Positions 34,431 to 43,530 are shown, counted from the stretch's first letter. The stretch: DNA of 64,000 nt from Chryseobacterium ginsenosidimutans (GCF_030823405.1 NZ_JAUSXC010000001.1:744001-808000); one strand, 5' to 3'. Numbers and translations: made by a program. The notes: generated from the sequence alone by a model not told the origin.

Positions 34431-36809
34431 TTATTTATTATTGAAATCTATATCGTCACCTGTGTTCAGATTTTCATTCGCATTCTCTTCTTTTTTACCT
34501 GGACTTTTTGGTCCGCTCGGTTCTGCCGGTTTAGGGTTTTTAATTTCGTCGATTGTCTGCAAACCATCATCGTCTCCATAGCCAGCGCCTAATCCTTTAA
34601 GGTTGGAACATCCGTCTTTCCATTCGGAAGGTTTTACAAACTTATCATCAGGTGAAATTCCCAAATTTTTATCAGCCCAGACTTTTTTCATAAAGATAGC
34701 CCAGATTGGCAGCGCCATTTTTGCCCCCTGACCTTCACCTGTTCCTAAGAAGTGAGTTGCTCTGTCTTCCCATCCAACCCAAGCTCCGGTTGCCAGTTTA
34801 GGAACGATACCCATAAACCAACCATCAGAGTTATTCTGAGTTGTACCTGTTTTTCCGGCAATTTCTATATCTTTTGAAATTCCTTTTCTTCCTAATTCTC
34901 CTGAAGCTGTACCGAATTGCGCAACACCTTTCATTAACTCGATCATGGTGTAAGCATACAATGGGTTCATTACTTCTTTTGGATTCACATTTACTTCTTT
35001 TATTACTCTTCCGTTGGCATCTTCAATTCTCCAGATCATTTCAGGTTTGTTGTAGTTACCATAGTTGGCAAAAGTACTGTAAGCGCCCACCATTTCGTAG
35101 ATTGTAATGTCTGAAGAACCTAAAGCCATCGGTAAGCTTGTAGAAATATCTTCTGTTACACCAAGATCTCTTGCTGTCTGTATTACACTTTGTGTTCCTG
35201 TCATTTCTGCAAGACGTAATGCTACCGGGTTTTGTGAATGTGCTAAGGCATCTTTCAAGGTAAGCATTCCGCCTCTTCCTGGAACATGATAAGTCCCTTT
35301 ATTGAAACTTGCATTTGAAACTACGGAACAAGGAGTCATACCCAGTTTCATAATAGCAGTTGCGTATACGAAAGGCTTAAATGTTGAACCAACCTGTCTC
35401 TTACCTTGTTTAATATGGTCATATTGGAAATGCTGCCAATCGATACCTCCTACCCAGGCTTTGATCTCTCCTGATCCTGGAGCAACTGACATTAATCCGG
35501 CTTGCGCTATTTGTTTATGCCATCTGATAGAATCCCAAGGTGACATTTCAACTTCTTCTTCTCCAGCCCAGGTAAAACGAGATGTTTTAATTGGTTTTTT
35601 GAATTCAAGCATAATAGAATCTTCAGAAACTCCTGCTGCTTTTAGTTGTTTATAACGTCCGGTTCTCTTCATTGCCTGAAGCATTACCCCATTGATTTGT
35701 GCATCATTTAAATAATAGAAAGGCCTGTTTTTTCTTCCTCTCTGTTCCGCATCAAATCTTTTTTGCAGATCTGTTAAATGTTCTCTGATTGATTCTTCTG
35801 CATATTTTTGCATTTTAGAATCAAGGGTTACATATATTTTTAAACCGTCTTTGTAAAGGTTTAATTTCTTACCGTTTTCTTTCTCATATTCTGTAAGATA
35901 CTGATCAATTTCCTTTTTTAGATAAAACTTATAATAAGCTGAATAATCATCATTAATACTTTTGATAGGATGATAATCTAAAGTAACCGGAGTACCAGTT
36001 GCTTTATCAAAAGTTGCCTGATCGATGTAGCCTGTTTTTAACATTTGATCCAATACGACATCCCTTCTGGTTTTTGCTCTTTCAGGATTTCTCATCGGAT
36101 TGTTTTTGACAGGGTTTTCAAGCATAGCAACAAACATTGCAGCCTCCGGTAATGTAAGTTCGGAAGTTTTTTTGTTGAAATAAATCTTCGAAGCCATTTC
36201 AATCCCGTTCGCGTTATACAAAAAGTCAAACTTGTTGAAATATAAAGTAACGATCTCTTCTTTTGTATATCTTTTCTCAAGGCTTACTGCAACCACCCAT
36301 TCTTTCAGCTTTTGGAAAACTGCTTTCACTTTATTATCGGCTCTTTTCCCTGTAAAAAGTAATTTTGCCAACTGTTGGGTAATTGTAGAACCACCGCCTC
36401 TTCCGCCGCCGAAAACTACGGCTCTGGCAACAGACTGCAGATCAATTCCTGAGTGTTCTTTGAAACGTTCATCCTCTTTAGCCTGTAAAGCATATATTAA
36501 ATAAGGAGGAAGATCTTTATAAATAATAGGCTGTGTTTTCTCTTTCTCAAATTTACCCAACACAACACCGTCTGAAGAAATAATTTGAGAGGCAACATAA
36601 ATGTCGGGATTTTCCAGCTCTTTTACATCGGGCATTTCTCCAAGAAAACCTTGAGAAACGGCAAAGAAAAGTCCTGAAATTCCTAAAACTACAGCAATGA
36701 ATCCGATCCAGATAAATTTAACCCATCTTTTCCAAGCGGTATTTTTCTTTTTGGGAGGAAGAGGGAAGGTCTTCCCTTTATTTCCTGTGTTTTTTTTGTT
36801 TTCTTCCAT
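34431..36809 (-). CDS. Bifunctional penicillin-binding protein 1A (GT51 plus transpeptidase)
   Basis: A 792-residue class A PBP. A short basic cytoplasmic tail and one transmembrane helix (about 28-51) lead to the GT51 glycosyltransferase domain with the catalytic-Glu motif KEDERFKEHSGID (about 111-123) and RGGGSTITQQLAK. The penicillin-binding domain carries SxxK as STFK (about 475), SQN in HSQNPVAL and KTGTT (about 655). A low-complexity Pro/Lys/Asn/Asp tail (last 50 residues) ends the protein. It polymerises and cross-links peptidoglycan. It follows gldH by 6 bases and shares its operon, an order that is familiar in Flavobacteriia. Confidence 0.95.
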   Translation of the reverse strand: MEENKKNTGNKGKTFPLPPKKKNTAWKRWVKFIWIGFIAVVLGISGLFFAVSQGFLGEMPDVKELENPDIYVASQIISSDGVVLGKFEKEKTQPIIYKDLPPYLIYALQAKEDERFKEHSGIDLQSVARAVVFGGGRGGGSTITQQLAKLLFTGKRADNKVKAVFQKLKEWVVAVSLEKRYTKEEIVTLYFNKFDFLYNANGIEMASKIYFNKKTSELTLPEAAMFVAMLENPVKNNPMRNPERAKTRRDVVLDQMLKTGYIDQATFDKATGTPVTLDYHPIKSINDDYSAYYKFYLKKEIDQYLTEYEKENGKKLNLYKDGLKIYVTLDSKMQKYAEESIREHLTDLQKRFDAEQRGRKNRPFYYLNDAQINGVMLQAMKRTGRYKQLKAAGVSEDSIMLEFKKPIKTSRFTWAGEEEVEMSPWDSIRWHKQIAQAGLMSVAPGSGEIKAWVGGIDWQHFQYDHIKQGKRQVGSTFKPFVYATAIMKLGMTPCSVVSNASFNKGTYHVPGRGGMLTLKDALAHSQNPVALRLAEMTGTQSVIQTARDLGVTEDISTSLPMALGSSDITIYEMVGAYSTFANYGNYNKPEMIWRIEDANGRVIKEVNVNPKEVMNPLYAYTMIELMKGVAQFGTASGELGRKGISKDIEIAGKTGTTQNNSDGWFMGIVPKLATGAWVGWEDRATHFLGTGEGQGAKMALPIWAIFMKKVWADKNLGISPDDKFVKPSEWKDGCSNLKGLGAGYGDDDGLQTIDEIKNPKPAEPSGPKSPGKKEENANENLNTGDDIDFNNK

Positions 36810-36815
36810 TTATGA

Positions 36816-37280
36816 TTACGGTTTAGCCGTTTCTATTTTTACTCCAATGTCTTCAATTCCCGGAAGGATGTCGTTCCTCATGGCCTGAACCATGCTGATT
36901 TCATATTTTCCTTTTGCCGGAAACTGGTAATTCAGTTTATACTGAAATAAAGTCTCCTTCGTGTCACCAAATCCTGCACCAAGCCACTCTCCGTTTGGTT
37001 TTGCCAATACATAATTCAACGTATCGGTTTCTTTTTTCTTGTTTTGAAGATTGGTGAAATTGACAATGAACCTAATATTACTGTAAGGATAATTATTGTT
37101 ATTTCTTACGACAAATATAATATTTTTAGGATTTTGCGGATCTGAAATTTCAAGATTAAATTTTTGTTCACTTTTCTTATTCCATTTATTATCAACAGAA
37201 TTCATGATGACTTCTCCTTCTGAAGAAGAATTACAGCTAAAGAAAAGAATAAGAGTCAATAATCCTAAAATTTTACGCAT
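36816..37280 (-). CDS. gldH: Gliding motility lipoprotein GldH
   Basis: A lipoprotein of the flavobacterial gliding/T9SS apparatus. From the ATG at 37280 (154 aa) the signal ends in a lipobox, LILFFSCNSS. The mature protein shows the GldH pattern: FVVRNNNNYPYSNIRFIVNF, then DTLNYVLAKPNGEWLGAGFGDTKE and FPAKGKYEISMVQAMRNDILPGIEDIGVKIE. In Flavobacterium johnsoniae gldH is required for gliding and chitin use. Its start overlaps the end of ricT by 8 bases, indicating coupled translation. A longer frame to 37349 would add a lysine/arginine-rich stretch inside ricT and is not used. Confidence 0.93.
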   Translation of the reverse strand: MRKILGLLTLILFFSCNSSSEGEVIMNSVDNKWNKKSEQKFNLEISDPQNPKNIIFVVRNNNNYPYSNIRFIVNFTNLQNKKKETDTLNYVLAKPNGEWLGAGFGDTKETLFQYKLNYQFPAKGKYEISMVQAMRNDILPGIEDIGVKIETAKP

Positions 37281-38502
37281 TGTTGTCTTTTTTTGGAGGA
37301 AATTTCTTTTTGAATTTTTTCTTATTCGGGTTTGGTTTCTTCTCAGCATCAGAACCTTGTGCTGTTTCTACTTTTTCCACCTGGGCTTTTGGCTGTTGAG
37401 GCTTTTGCTGTCTTGGTTGATTGTTAGAATTAGCATTCGGGTTTGTATTCTCAGTTCTTACTGGACGTTCAGATTTATCAGAATTTTGTGGTCTGTCAGG
37501 TCTTGGTTTTCTTGAACCTTGAGCCTGCGCCTGATTGTTTTGATTATTATTCGGTCTGTTCTGATTTTGAGGCCTGTTTTTGTTGAACGCTTTGTTTTTC
37601 TTCTCGAATCTGTCAACACTGTTCTCTTGAATAAGATCGATCGTTTGCAACGGAACTTCAGGTTGTTTCAGATCTTCAAGAGGTGGAGTTCTTTCGCCTT
37701 TTTTGTTTTTTGCAATTAATTTTTTTACCAGATCGATATCAAAATCATACCAAGCCATAGAACTGTCTACATAAGCAAACCACATTTTCTTTTTGAAAAC
37801 GTCGATTTTAATACAGAAGGCTCTTCCTTTTTCCGTATCCAACATTGTTGAAGAAGAAGGGAAATTACTTAATGCATCAAGATAGCTGTCTAATTCATAA
37901 TTAAGACAGCATTTAAGTTTACCGCACTGTCCTGCAAGTTTTTGAGGATTGATGCTCAATTGCTGATATCTTGCCACGTTGGTGTTTACAGATCTGAAAT
38001 CTGTTAACCATGTAGAACAGCAAAGCTCTCTTCCGCAAGATCCTATTCCGCCTACTTTTGCTGCTTCCTGTCTGAAACCGATCTGTTTCATGTCGATTTT
38101 TGTTCTGAAAGCACCTGCATATTCTTTAATCAACATTCTGAAATCTACACGATTGTCTGCTGTGTAATAGAATGTGACTTTCGATGCATCGCCTTGATAT
38201 TCAACATCTGTGATCTTCATTTCAAGACCTAGTCGGTGGGCTATTTTTCGGGCGTCTATTTTTACGCTTTCTTCTTTTTTTCTGACTTCCTGCCAAACTT
38301 CTAAATCTTTTTGGTTGGCCTGTCTGTATATTTTAAGTGCCGATTCTTCAGAAGCTTTTTTCTTCTTCATCTGAATTTTCACTAGTTCTCCGGTGAGACT
38401 TACCACACCTACATCATGTCCGGGACTTGATTCTACTGTTACTACGCTACCTATATGTAATGGGATATTATTTACATTTTTAAAAAACGAATTTTCTGTC
38501 AT
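37273..38502 (-). CDS. ricT: RicT (YaaT/PSP1 family), main fragment
   Basis: A 409-residue protein from ATG 38502. It carries the PSP1/RicT core: SSPGHDVGVVSLTGELVKIQM, then the two cysteine pairs GRELCCSTWL (Cys 156, 161, 162) and QCGKLKCCLNY (Cys 193, 198, 199) that bind Fe-S clusters in the Bacillus Ric complex controlling RNA processing. After residue 310 it is a long Asn/Gln/Pro/Lys-rich tail. Its natural N-terminus is missing here: homologues in Flavobacteriia begin with the Cys-rich module now encoded by 38480-38686. A +1 shift in the T6 run (38482-38487) would join them. It overlaps gldH by 8 bases. Confidence 0.88.
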   Translation of the reverse strand: MTENSFFKNVNNIPLHIGSVVTVESSPGHDVGVVSLTGELVKIQMKKKKASEESALKIYRQANQKDLEVWQEVRKKEESVKIDARKIAHRLGLEMKITDVEYQGDASKVTFYYTADNRVDFRMLIKEYAGAFRTKIDMKQIGFRQEAAKVGGIGSCGRELCCSTWLTDFRSVNTNVARYQQLSINPQKLAGQCGKLKCCLNYELDSYLDALSNFPSSSTMLDTEKGRAFCIKIDVFKKKMWFAYVDSSMAWYDFDIDLVKKLIAKNKKGERTPPLEDLKQPEVPLQTIDLIQENSVDRFEKKNKAFNKNRPQNQNRPNNNQNNQAQAQGSRKPRPDRPQNSDKSERPVRTENTNPNANSNNQPRQQKPQQPKAQVEKVETAQGSDAEKKPNPNKKKFKKKFPPKKDNNA

Positions 38503-38686
38503 TTTTAAATCTAACTTCCACAAAATCACACCTGTTGGGTGAAGGATTGTTGATGTTAGAAAGCCAGTCAAAAACACTTAATTTATAACTATTACCACAG
38601 GTATTTACATTTTCACAGCCATTCGCGGTTTTCTTGGGTCCGCAAGAATGTGCAGAATCGCCGGATGTTTTACATCCACAACTCAT
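38480..38686 (-). CDS. Cys-rich N-terminal module of RicT, separated by a +1 frameshift
   Basis: A 68-residue frame starting MSCGCKTSGDSAHSCG with Cys at 3, 5, 15, 24 and 30. It continues KLSVFDWLSNINNP and CDFVEVRFKNDRKFVF before TAA. The VFDWLSN and EVRFKN stretches are, from general knowledge of the family, the N-terminal part of RicT in Flavobacteriia, where the protein continues into FYRNVNNIPL. Here the continuation (KNVNNIPLHIG) is in the frame that needs one base skipped at T6 (38482-38487), just at the stop codon (TTT-TAA). The -33/-7 promoter at 38735-38707 is placed to transcribe this module, so it is likely expressed. Either a mutation, a sequence error, or a slippage site. Confidence 0.8.
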   Translation of the reverse strand: MSCGCKTSGDSAHSCGPKKTANGCENVNTCGNSYKLSVFDWLSNINNPSPNRCDFVEVRFKNDRKFVF

Positions 38687-38706
38687 ATATTATATATTTA
38701 ATCTTG

Positions 38707-38735
38707 CAAATTTATAATTTTTTATCTTTATGCAA
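38707..38735 (-). promoter_or_regulatory. Promoter of the ricT-gldH-PBP1A operon
   Basis: TTG (38735-38733), an 18-bp spacer, TAAATTTG (38714-38707) on the minus strand, 21 bases before the ATG of the Cys-rich module at 38686. Confidence 0.7.
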
Positions 38736-38766
38736 TTCTAAAATAATCAAATATTCCGAAACATCA

Positions 38767-38784
38767 TTGTTTAATATTAAACAA
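38767..38784. promoter_or_regulatory. Perfect 18-bp palindrome in the divergent ricT/fadL region
   Basis: TTGTTTAATATTAAACAA is a perfect palindrome about 30 bp upstream of the ricT promoter and 180 bp upstream of the FadL-like gene. Further TTTAAA-like half sites occur at 38860-38900. It has the form of a dimeric repressor site; the regulator is unknown. Confidence 0.4.
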
Positions 38785-38935
38785 GTGATAAGATTATCAG
38801 ATTAAATTCTATTAATGCCTTAATAGTTATCTGTTTAAGTGCTTTTTTCGTGAAAGTGTTATTTTAAACATAATTTTCTTTACTTATATTGTTTAAAATT
38901 TTATGATTTATTAACAGATGTAACTAAAATAATTT

Positions 38936-38943
38936 TATATTTG
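38936..38943 (+). promoter_or_regulatory. -7 box for the FadL-SGNH operon
   Basis: TATATTTG fits TAnnTTTG, 19 bases before the ATG at 38963. The -33 region has TTA but no TTG. Confidence 0.5.
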
Positions 38944-38962
38944 GGTTATATAATAATGGTCT

Positions 38963-40198
38963 ATGAAAAAAATATTAGTATCAACTGCATTATTGGCAGG
39001 TGTTCTATCTTATGCGGGAGGCTTCAGGGTTTCTCTGCAAGGGGTAAAGCAATTGGCAATGGCGCATACCAGTGCGCATGCTGAAGATGCAAGTGTGGCA
39101 TTCTTTAATCCTGCGGGTATGTCATTCATTCCTTCAAAACTTAGTATTGTTGCGGGAGGATTTGGAGCGAGTAACAAAGTTACTTTTCAGAATTTAAACA
39201 CTTTGCAAAGTACACACACGGATAATCCGATGGGGACACCTCTCTATGCGGCAATTACTTATAAACCGATGGATAAATTATCAGTTGGTTTTAGTTTTAC
39301 CACTCCTTTTGGAAGTACTGTTGAATGGCCGAGCAATTGGGAAGGAAAAGAAATGGTTCAGAAACTTGAACTGAAAAGTTTCTATTTCCAACCTATGGTT
39401 TCATATAAATTTAATGATTGGTTGGCTTTTGGAGCAAGTTATATCTATGCAAAAGGAAATGTAAATTGGGATAAAGCTATTACTCAATTCGGAGGACAGC
39501 TTAATCTTGATAGCAAAGCAAGCGGACACGGTTATGGATTTGGATTCTATTTCAGACCAGATCCGAAATTGGATGTAAGTATTGCTTACCGTTCGCCGGT
39601 TGATATGAAAGCTAAAGACGGAACAGCTACATTTAAATTCCCTTCAGCTTCTATTTATCCATTGTTAGGTTTAGATGCATCAAAGGGAACAGACAGTTTT
39701 TCGGCAACTTTACCTTTGGTAGAAGAATATACAATAGGGTTAACATATAAAATTACTCCGAAATGGTTGATTTCAGGTGACTTCAACTATCACGGATGGT
39801 CTAGATACAGCAAGCTGACTTTGGATTTTGCAACTGCTCCTGTTGGAAATCAGGCAGATCCTACGCTTTCTGTTTCTCCTAAAAACTTTAGAAATTCTAA
39901 AACTGTAAGATTAGGAACTCAATATGCCTTCTCTAATATGATTTATGGACGTCTTGGTGCATATTATGATGAATCTCCTTATTCTGATGACAACTTTATT
40001 CCTGAAACTCCTTCATTCAATACTTATGTTGTAACAGGTGGTGTTGGATTTAAGTTGAAACAATTCGGAGTTGACATTGCGGGAGGTTATGCAATGCCAC
40101 AGACAAGAAATGTGAATAATAAAGCTCTTGGCTTTTATGGACAGGCTAAGGCTACAGCGTTCTATTTAGGTTTAGGTTTATCTTACAACCCTTTTTAA
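38963..40198 (+). CDS. OmpP1/FadL family outer membrane channel
   Basis: A 411-residue outer-membrane beta-barrel for hydrophobic substrates such as long-chain fatty acids. The signal peptide (1-18, SYAGG end) is followed by the FadL N-terminal hatch (VSLQGVKQLAMAHTSAHAEDASVAFFNPAGMSF read in two pieces), with the conserved AFFNPAGM motif. The remainder is alternating amphipathic strands closing with LGLGLSYNPF, an aromatic C-terminal residue typical of outer-membrane barrels. It stops 9 bases before an SGNH-hydrolase lipoprotein, suggesting joint handling of lipid-like compounds. Confidence 0.9.
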   Translation: MKKILVSTALLAGVLSYAGGFRVSLQGVKQLAMAHTSAHAEDASVAFFNPAGMSFIPSKLSIVAGGFGASNKVTFQNLNTLQSTHTDNPMGTPLYAAITYKPMDKLSVGFSFTTPFGSTVEWPSNWEGKEMVQKLELKSFYFQPMVSYKFNDWLAFGASYIYAKGNVNWDKAITQFGGQLNLDSKASGHGYGFGFYFRPDPKLDVSIAYRSPVDMKAKDGTATFKFPSASIYPLLGLDASKGTDSFSATLPLVEEYTIGLTYKITPKWLISGDFNYHGWSRYSKLTLDFATAPVGNQADPTLSVSPKNFRNSKTVRLGTQYAFSNMIYGRLGAYYDESPYSDDNFIPETPSFNTYVVTGGVGFKLKQFGVDIAGGYAMPQTRNVNNKALGFYGQAKATAFYLGLGLSYNPF

Positions 40199-40207
40199 TT
40201 GAAGACT

Positions 40208-41776
40208 ATGAAAAAAATTATAATTTCTACATTCGCTATTTCTGCGCTTCTTTTTACAACGAGCTGCGAGGATGATTTCGATACAGATGTACAGGATGTC
40301 GTTGTGACTTCAGGAGAAGCAAATTTCAAAAATTATGTTTCTATAGGGAATTCACTGACCTCAGGGTATAGAGATAATGCTTTATATATTGATGGGCAGA
40401 ATGAATCTTATCCTAATATTATTGCAGGACAGATGAAACTTGCAGGTGGAGGAAACTTCGTGCAACCATTAATGGCTGATAATAATGGTGGTTTAGTATT
40501 AGCAGGAACCGTGATTCAGGCTACTAAGCTTTATATTAAATCATTTACAAATGGTTCTCCGGACATTACAAATGTTGCAGGAACACCTACAACAAGTGTT
40601 TTGACTAAAATCACGGGTCCTCTAAACAATTTTGGAGTTCCGGGTGCAAAATCATTTCATTTAGTAGCTCCAAACTATGGAAATCCTTCAGGAATTTTAT
40701 TGGGAACAGCGAATCCTTATTATGCAAGGTTTTCTTCAAGCAATACTTCGTCTGTTGTAGATGATGCAGTAGCAAAAAGCCCTACATTCTTTTCTTACTG
40801 GATCGGAAATAATGATGTTTTAAGCTATGCAACTAATGGAGGTACAAACTCAACTACTGTTGGTGGAGTTACAACTTACACTCCCGCAACAGTACAAACC
40901 AGCGTAGATGCTACTACTTATAAGCCTAATGATATTTCCAGCCCAGCTCTTGTTGCGGGTGCGATAAAGGCAGGTTTAGACAAATTAAAAGCTGGAGGTG
41001 CTACAAAAGGAGTTATTGCAAATATCCCTTATGTTACATCTATTCCGTTTTTTACAACAGTGCCTTATAATCCTTTGACTCCTGCTGCTTTAGGCGCGAA
41101 TCTAACGACTTTGAATACGAATTTGTATGGGCCATTAAAACAAGCTTTAACAGCCTTCGGAGCTGGAGACAGAATTAATTTACTTTCTTCTACATCTTCA
41201 AATCCTGTTTTAATAAAGGATGTTTCTTTACCTAATTTATCTGCACAGCTTACGGCTGCTCTTACTCCTTCATTGGGTCTTCCTACGGCAACTGCTTTTG
41301 GGCAGATTTACGGTCAGGCTAGACAAACAACAGTAGATGATTATATTCTTCTTACTTCAAGATCTGTAATTGGAACTACTGTGACGGGAGCTCCTTCGCC
41401 GGTTAATGTGTATGGAATTTCTTACCCATTGGAAAATCAGCATGTTTTATCTAAAACAGAAGCAGCTGCGGTAAAAACGGCAGTAGATGCTTATAATACA
41501 GCAATCAGAGGATTGGCAGATTCTTACGGATTGGCATTCGTAGATGCAAACAATAAAATGGTTGATCTAAATTCTCAATCAGGAATTTCTTGGGACGGAG
41601 TGAAATATACTGCAAAGTTTGTTACGGGGGGTACTTTCTCACTAGACGGAGTTCACCTTACAGGTAGAGGATATGCTATCGTTGCCAATGAATTTATTAA
41701 ATCAATTAATAAGAAGTATAGATCTACACTTCCACAAGTAGATCCTAATAATTATTCAGGAATAAGATTCCCATAA
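40208..41776 (+). CDS. SGNH/GDSL hydrolase lipoprotein
   Basis: A 522-residue lipoprotein from ATG 40208 (signal ends LLFTTSCEDD, Cys about 20). The SGNH blocks are visible in order: block I YVSIGNSLTSGYRDN with the nucleophile Ser (GNSLT in place of GDSL), block III YWIGNNDVL, and block V DGVHLTGRGYAIVANEF with the Asp/His pair. An inserted central region (about 200-400) makes it larger than minimal esterases. Such lipoproteins are usually surface or periplasmic lipases or esterases. It is the second gene of the FadL-like operon. A TTG three codons upstream (40199) is a less likely start. Substrate unknown. Confidence 0.85.
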   Translation: MKKIIISTFAISALLFTTSCEDDFDTDVQDVVVTSGEANFKNYVSIGNSLTSGYRDNALYIDGQNESYPNIIAGQMKLAGGGNFVQPLMADNNGGLVLAGTVIQATKLYIKSFTNGSPDITNVAGTPTTSVLTKITGPLNNFGVPGAKSFHLVAPNYGNPSGILLGTANPYYARFSSSNTSSVVDDAVAKSPTFFSYWIGNNDVLSYATNGGTNSTTVGGVTTYTPATVQTSVDATTYKPNDISSPALVAGAIKAGLDKLKAGGATKGVIANIPYVTSIPFFTTVPYNPLTPAALGANLTTLNTNLYGPLKQALTAFGAGDRINLLSSTSSNPVLIKDVSLPNLSAQLTAALTPSLGLPTATAFGQIYGQARQTTVDDYILLTSRSVIGTTVTGAPSPVNVYGISYPLENQHVLSKTEAAAVKTAVDAYNTAIRGLADSYGLAFVDANNKMVDLNSQSGISWDGVKYTAKFVTGGTFSLDGVHLTGRGYAIVANEFIKSINKKYRSTLPQVDPNNYSGIRFP

Positions 41777-41799
41777 TAATTGATAAAATAAAAACTTAG

Positions 41800-41830
41800 A
41801 AACCACAAGACTGATTCTTGTGGTTTTTTT
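41800..41830 (+). terminator. Terminator after the SGNH hydrolase
   Basis: AAACCACAAG / CTTGTGGTTT perfect stem with a 7-base loop and a long T run. Confidence 0.92.
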
Positions 41831-41831
41831 T

Positions 41832-41839
41832 TAAATTTG
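41832..41839 (+). promoter_or_regulatory. -7 box for prs
   Basis: TAAATTTG, 22 bases before the prs ATG, directly after the preceding terminator's T run. Confidence 0.5.
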
Positions 41840-41861
41840 CAAAATCTTTTAAAAAGTAAAA

Positions 41862-42800
41862 ATGGCCGATCAGTTAAGTTATCTATTTAGTACAAGGACG
41901 AGCAAGGACTTGGCAGAGAAAATTGCCCAGCATTATGGGAAAGAATTAGGGAAAATCAACTTTCAGGAGTTCAGCGATGGCGAATTCGAGCCGGTTCTAG
42001 ATGAATCAGTAAGAGGAGGAAGAGTTTTCTTAATTGGATCTACATTTCCCCCGGCAGACAATTTATTAGAACTTCTTCTAATGATTGATGCAGCGAAAAG
42101 AGCATCTGCAAAGAGCATTACCGTTGTACTTCCTTACTTCGGACTTGCAAGACAAGACAGAAAAGACAAGCCAAGAGCGCCAATCGGTGCAAAATTGGTT
42201 GCTAATCTTTTGACTGCTGCAGGAGCAACAAGAATTATGACAATGGATCTTCATGCAGATCAAATCCAGGGATTCTTTGAAATTCCGGTAGACCATCTAT
42301 ATGCTTCTACAATTTTTGTGGATTATATCAGAGATCTGAAATTGGATAAACTTACAATCGCTTCCCCGGATATGGGAGGTGCAAAAAGAGCGAAAAACTA
42401 TGCGGGTCATCTTGGCGCAGATGTAGTAATTGCTTATAAAGAGAGAAAGAAAGCAAATGTAGTTGAAGAAATGTTCCTTATCGGCGATGTAGAAGGCAAA
42501 AACGTTATCCTTATTGATGATATGATCGATACTGCGGGTACACTTTGTAAAGCGGCAGATATCTTAATGGAAAAAGGTGCAAAATCTGTAAGAGCTATGG
42601 CAACTCACGGAGTACTTTCGGGTAAAGCATATGAAAATATTGAGAACTCAAAATTATTGGAAGTTATTGTAACTGACTCAATTCCTGTGAAAAATAATTT
42701 GTCAACTAAAATAAAAGTGCTATCTTGCGCCCCATTATTTGCAGACGTTATGAAGATGGTTCATGAGCATCAGTCAATTAGTAGCAAGTTTGTTATTTAA
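41862..42800 (+). CDS. prs: Ribose-phosphate pyrophosphokinase
   Basis: A 312-residue cytoplasmic enzyme that makes PRPP from ribose 5-phosphate and ATP for nucleotide, His and Trp synthesis. Motifs: the N-terminal FSDGEFEPVLDESVRG, the catalytic DLHADQIQGFF region (about 128-138), ASPDMGGAKRAK and the PRPP loop VILIDDMIDTAGTL. The length is normal. It is 54 bp upstream of rplY, an order (prs then rplY/ctc) that is common across bacteria, so the two are likely co-transcribed to the terminator at 43531. Confidence 0.97.
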   Translation: MADQLSYLFSTRTSKDLAEKIAQHYGKELGKINFQEFSDGEFEPVLDESVRGGRVFLIGSTFPPADNLLELLLMIDAAKRASAKSITVVLPYFGLARQDRKDKPRAPIGAKLVANLLTAAGATRIMTMDLHADQIQGFFEIPVDHLYASTIFVDYIRDLKLDKLTIASPDMGGAKRAKNYAGHLGADVVIAYKERKKANVVEEMFLIGDVEGKNVILIDDMIDTAGTLCKAADILMEKGAKSVRAMATHGVLSGKAYENIENSKLLEVIVTDSIPVKNNLSTKIKVLSCAPLFADVMKMVHEHQSISSKFVI

Positions 42801-42854
42801 TTGATTTTTAGTTGTTTGCAAAGAAAACTAAAACAATTTTTTAAATTTTTATAA

Positions 42855-43505
42855 ATGAAATCTATTACAATTCAAGGTACAAAAAGAGAAAGCGTGGGCA
42901 AAAAGTCTACAAAAGCTTTACGTGATGCTGAATTAGTTCCTTGTGTTGTTTACGGAGGTGGCGAGCCATTGAACTTCTCTGCAGAAGAGAAATCATTCAA
43001 AGGGTTGGTGTATACTCCTGAAGCACACACGGTATCTATTGAAGTTGACGGACAGGTAATTCCTGCTGTTCTTCAGGATATTCAGTTCCACCCGATTACA
43101 GACAAAATTCTTCATGCAGACTTTTATCAATTATCTGCTGATAAGCCGGTAGTTATGGAGGTTCCTGTAAAAATTACTGGTCGTTCTAAAGGTGTTGTAG
43201 CTGGTGGTGTTTTACGTCAGTCTTTCAGAAAATTGAAAGTGAAAGCTATTCCTGCAAACTTACCTGATGAGGTAGTTGTTGATATTACTTCACTTAAAAT
43301 TGGTAACAAACTTTATGTAGGTGGTATCAAAACTGAAGGATATTCTTTCGTGCACCCGGACAATGCAGTTGTTGTAGCTGTTAAGATGTCTAGAAATGCA
43401 ATGAAAGGTGCAGCAGCAGCAATGGATGACGATGATGATGAAGAGGTTGTAGCTGAAGTTGAAGGAGGAGAAGCTTCTGCAACTGAAGAAACTGCAGCAG
43501 AATAA
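42855..43505 (+). CDS. rplY: 50S ribosomal protein L25/general stress protein Ctc
   Basis: A 216-residue two-domain L25 protein that binds 5S rRNA. The N-terminal L25 domain (about 1-95) opens [35 protein letters not shown]. The C-terminal TL5 domain (about 97-190) includes [20 protein letters not shown] and the [15 protein letters not shown] segment. An acidic tail with DDDDDEEV follows. This Ctc form is the usual one outside gammaproteobacteria. It follows prs and precedes a clear terminator. Confidence 0.96.
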   Translation: MKSITIQGTKRESVGKKSTKALRDAELVPCVVYGGGEPLNFSAEEKSFKGLVYTPEAHTVSIEVDGQVIPAVLQDIQFHPITDKILHADFYQLSADKPVVMEVPVKITGRSKGVVAGGVLRQSFRKLKVKAIPANLPDEVVVDITSLKIGNKLYVGGIKTEGYSFVHPDNAVVVAVKMSRNAMKGAAAAMDDDDDEEVVAEVEGGEASATEETAAE

Positions 43506-43530
43506 GAATTTCTTATTAAACATGATATAA

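Noticed and set aside
40199..40207. TTG start of the SGNH hydrolase
   Set aside because: The ATG at 40208 begins a proper lipoprotein signal (MKKIIIS); the TTG adds three residues directly at the FadL stop.
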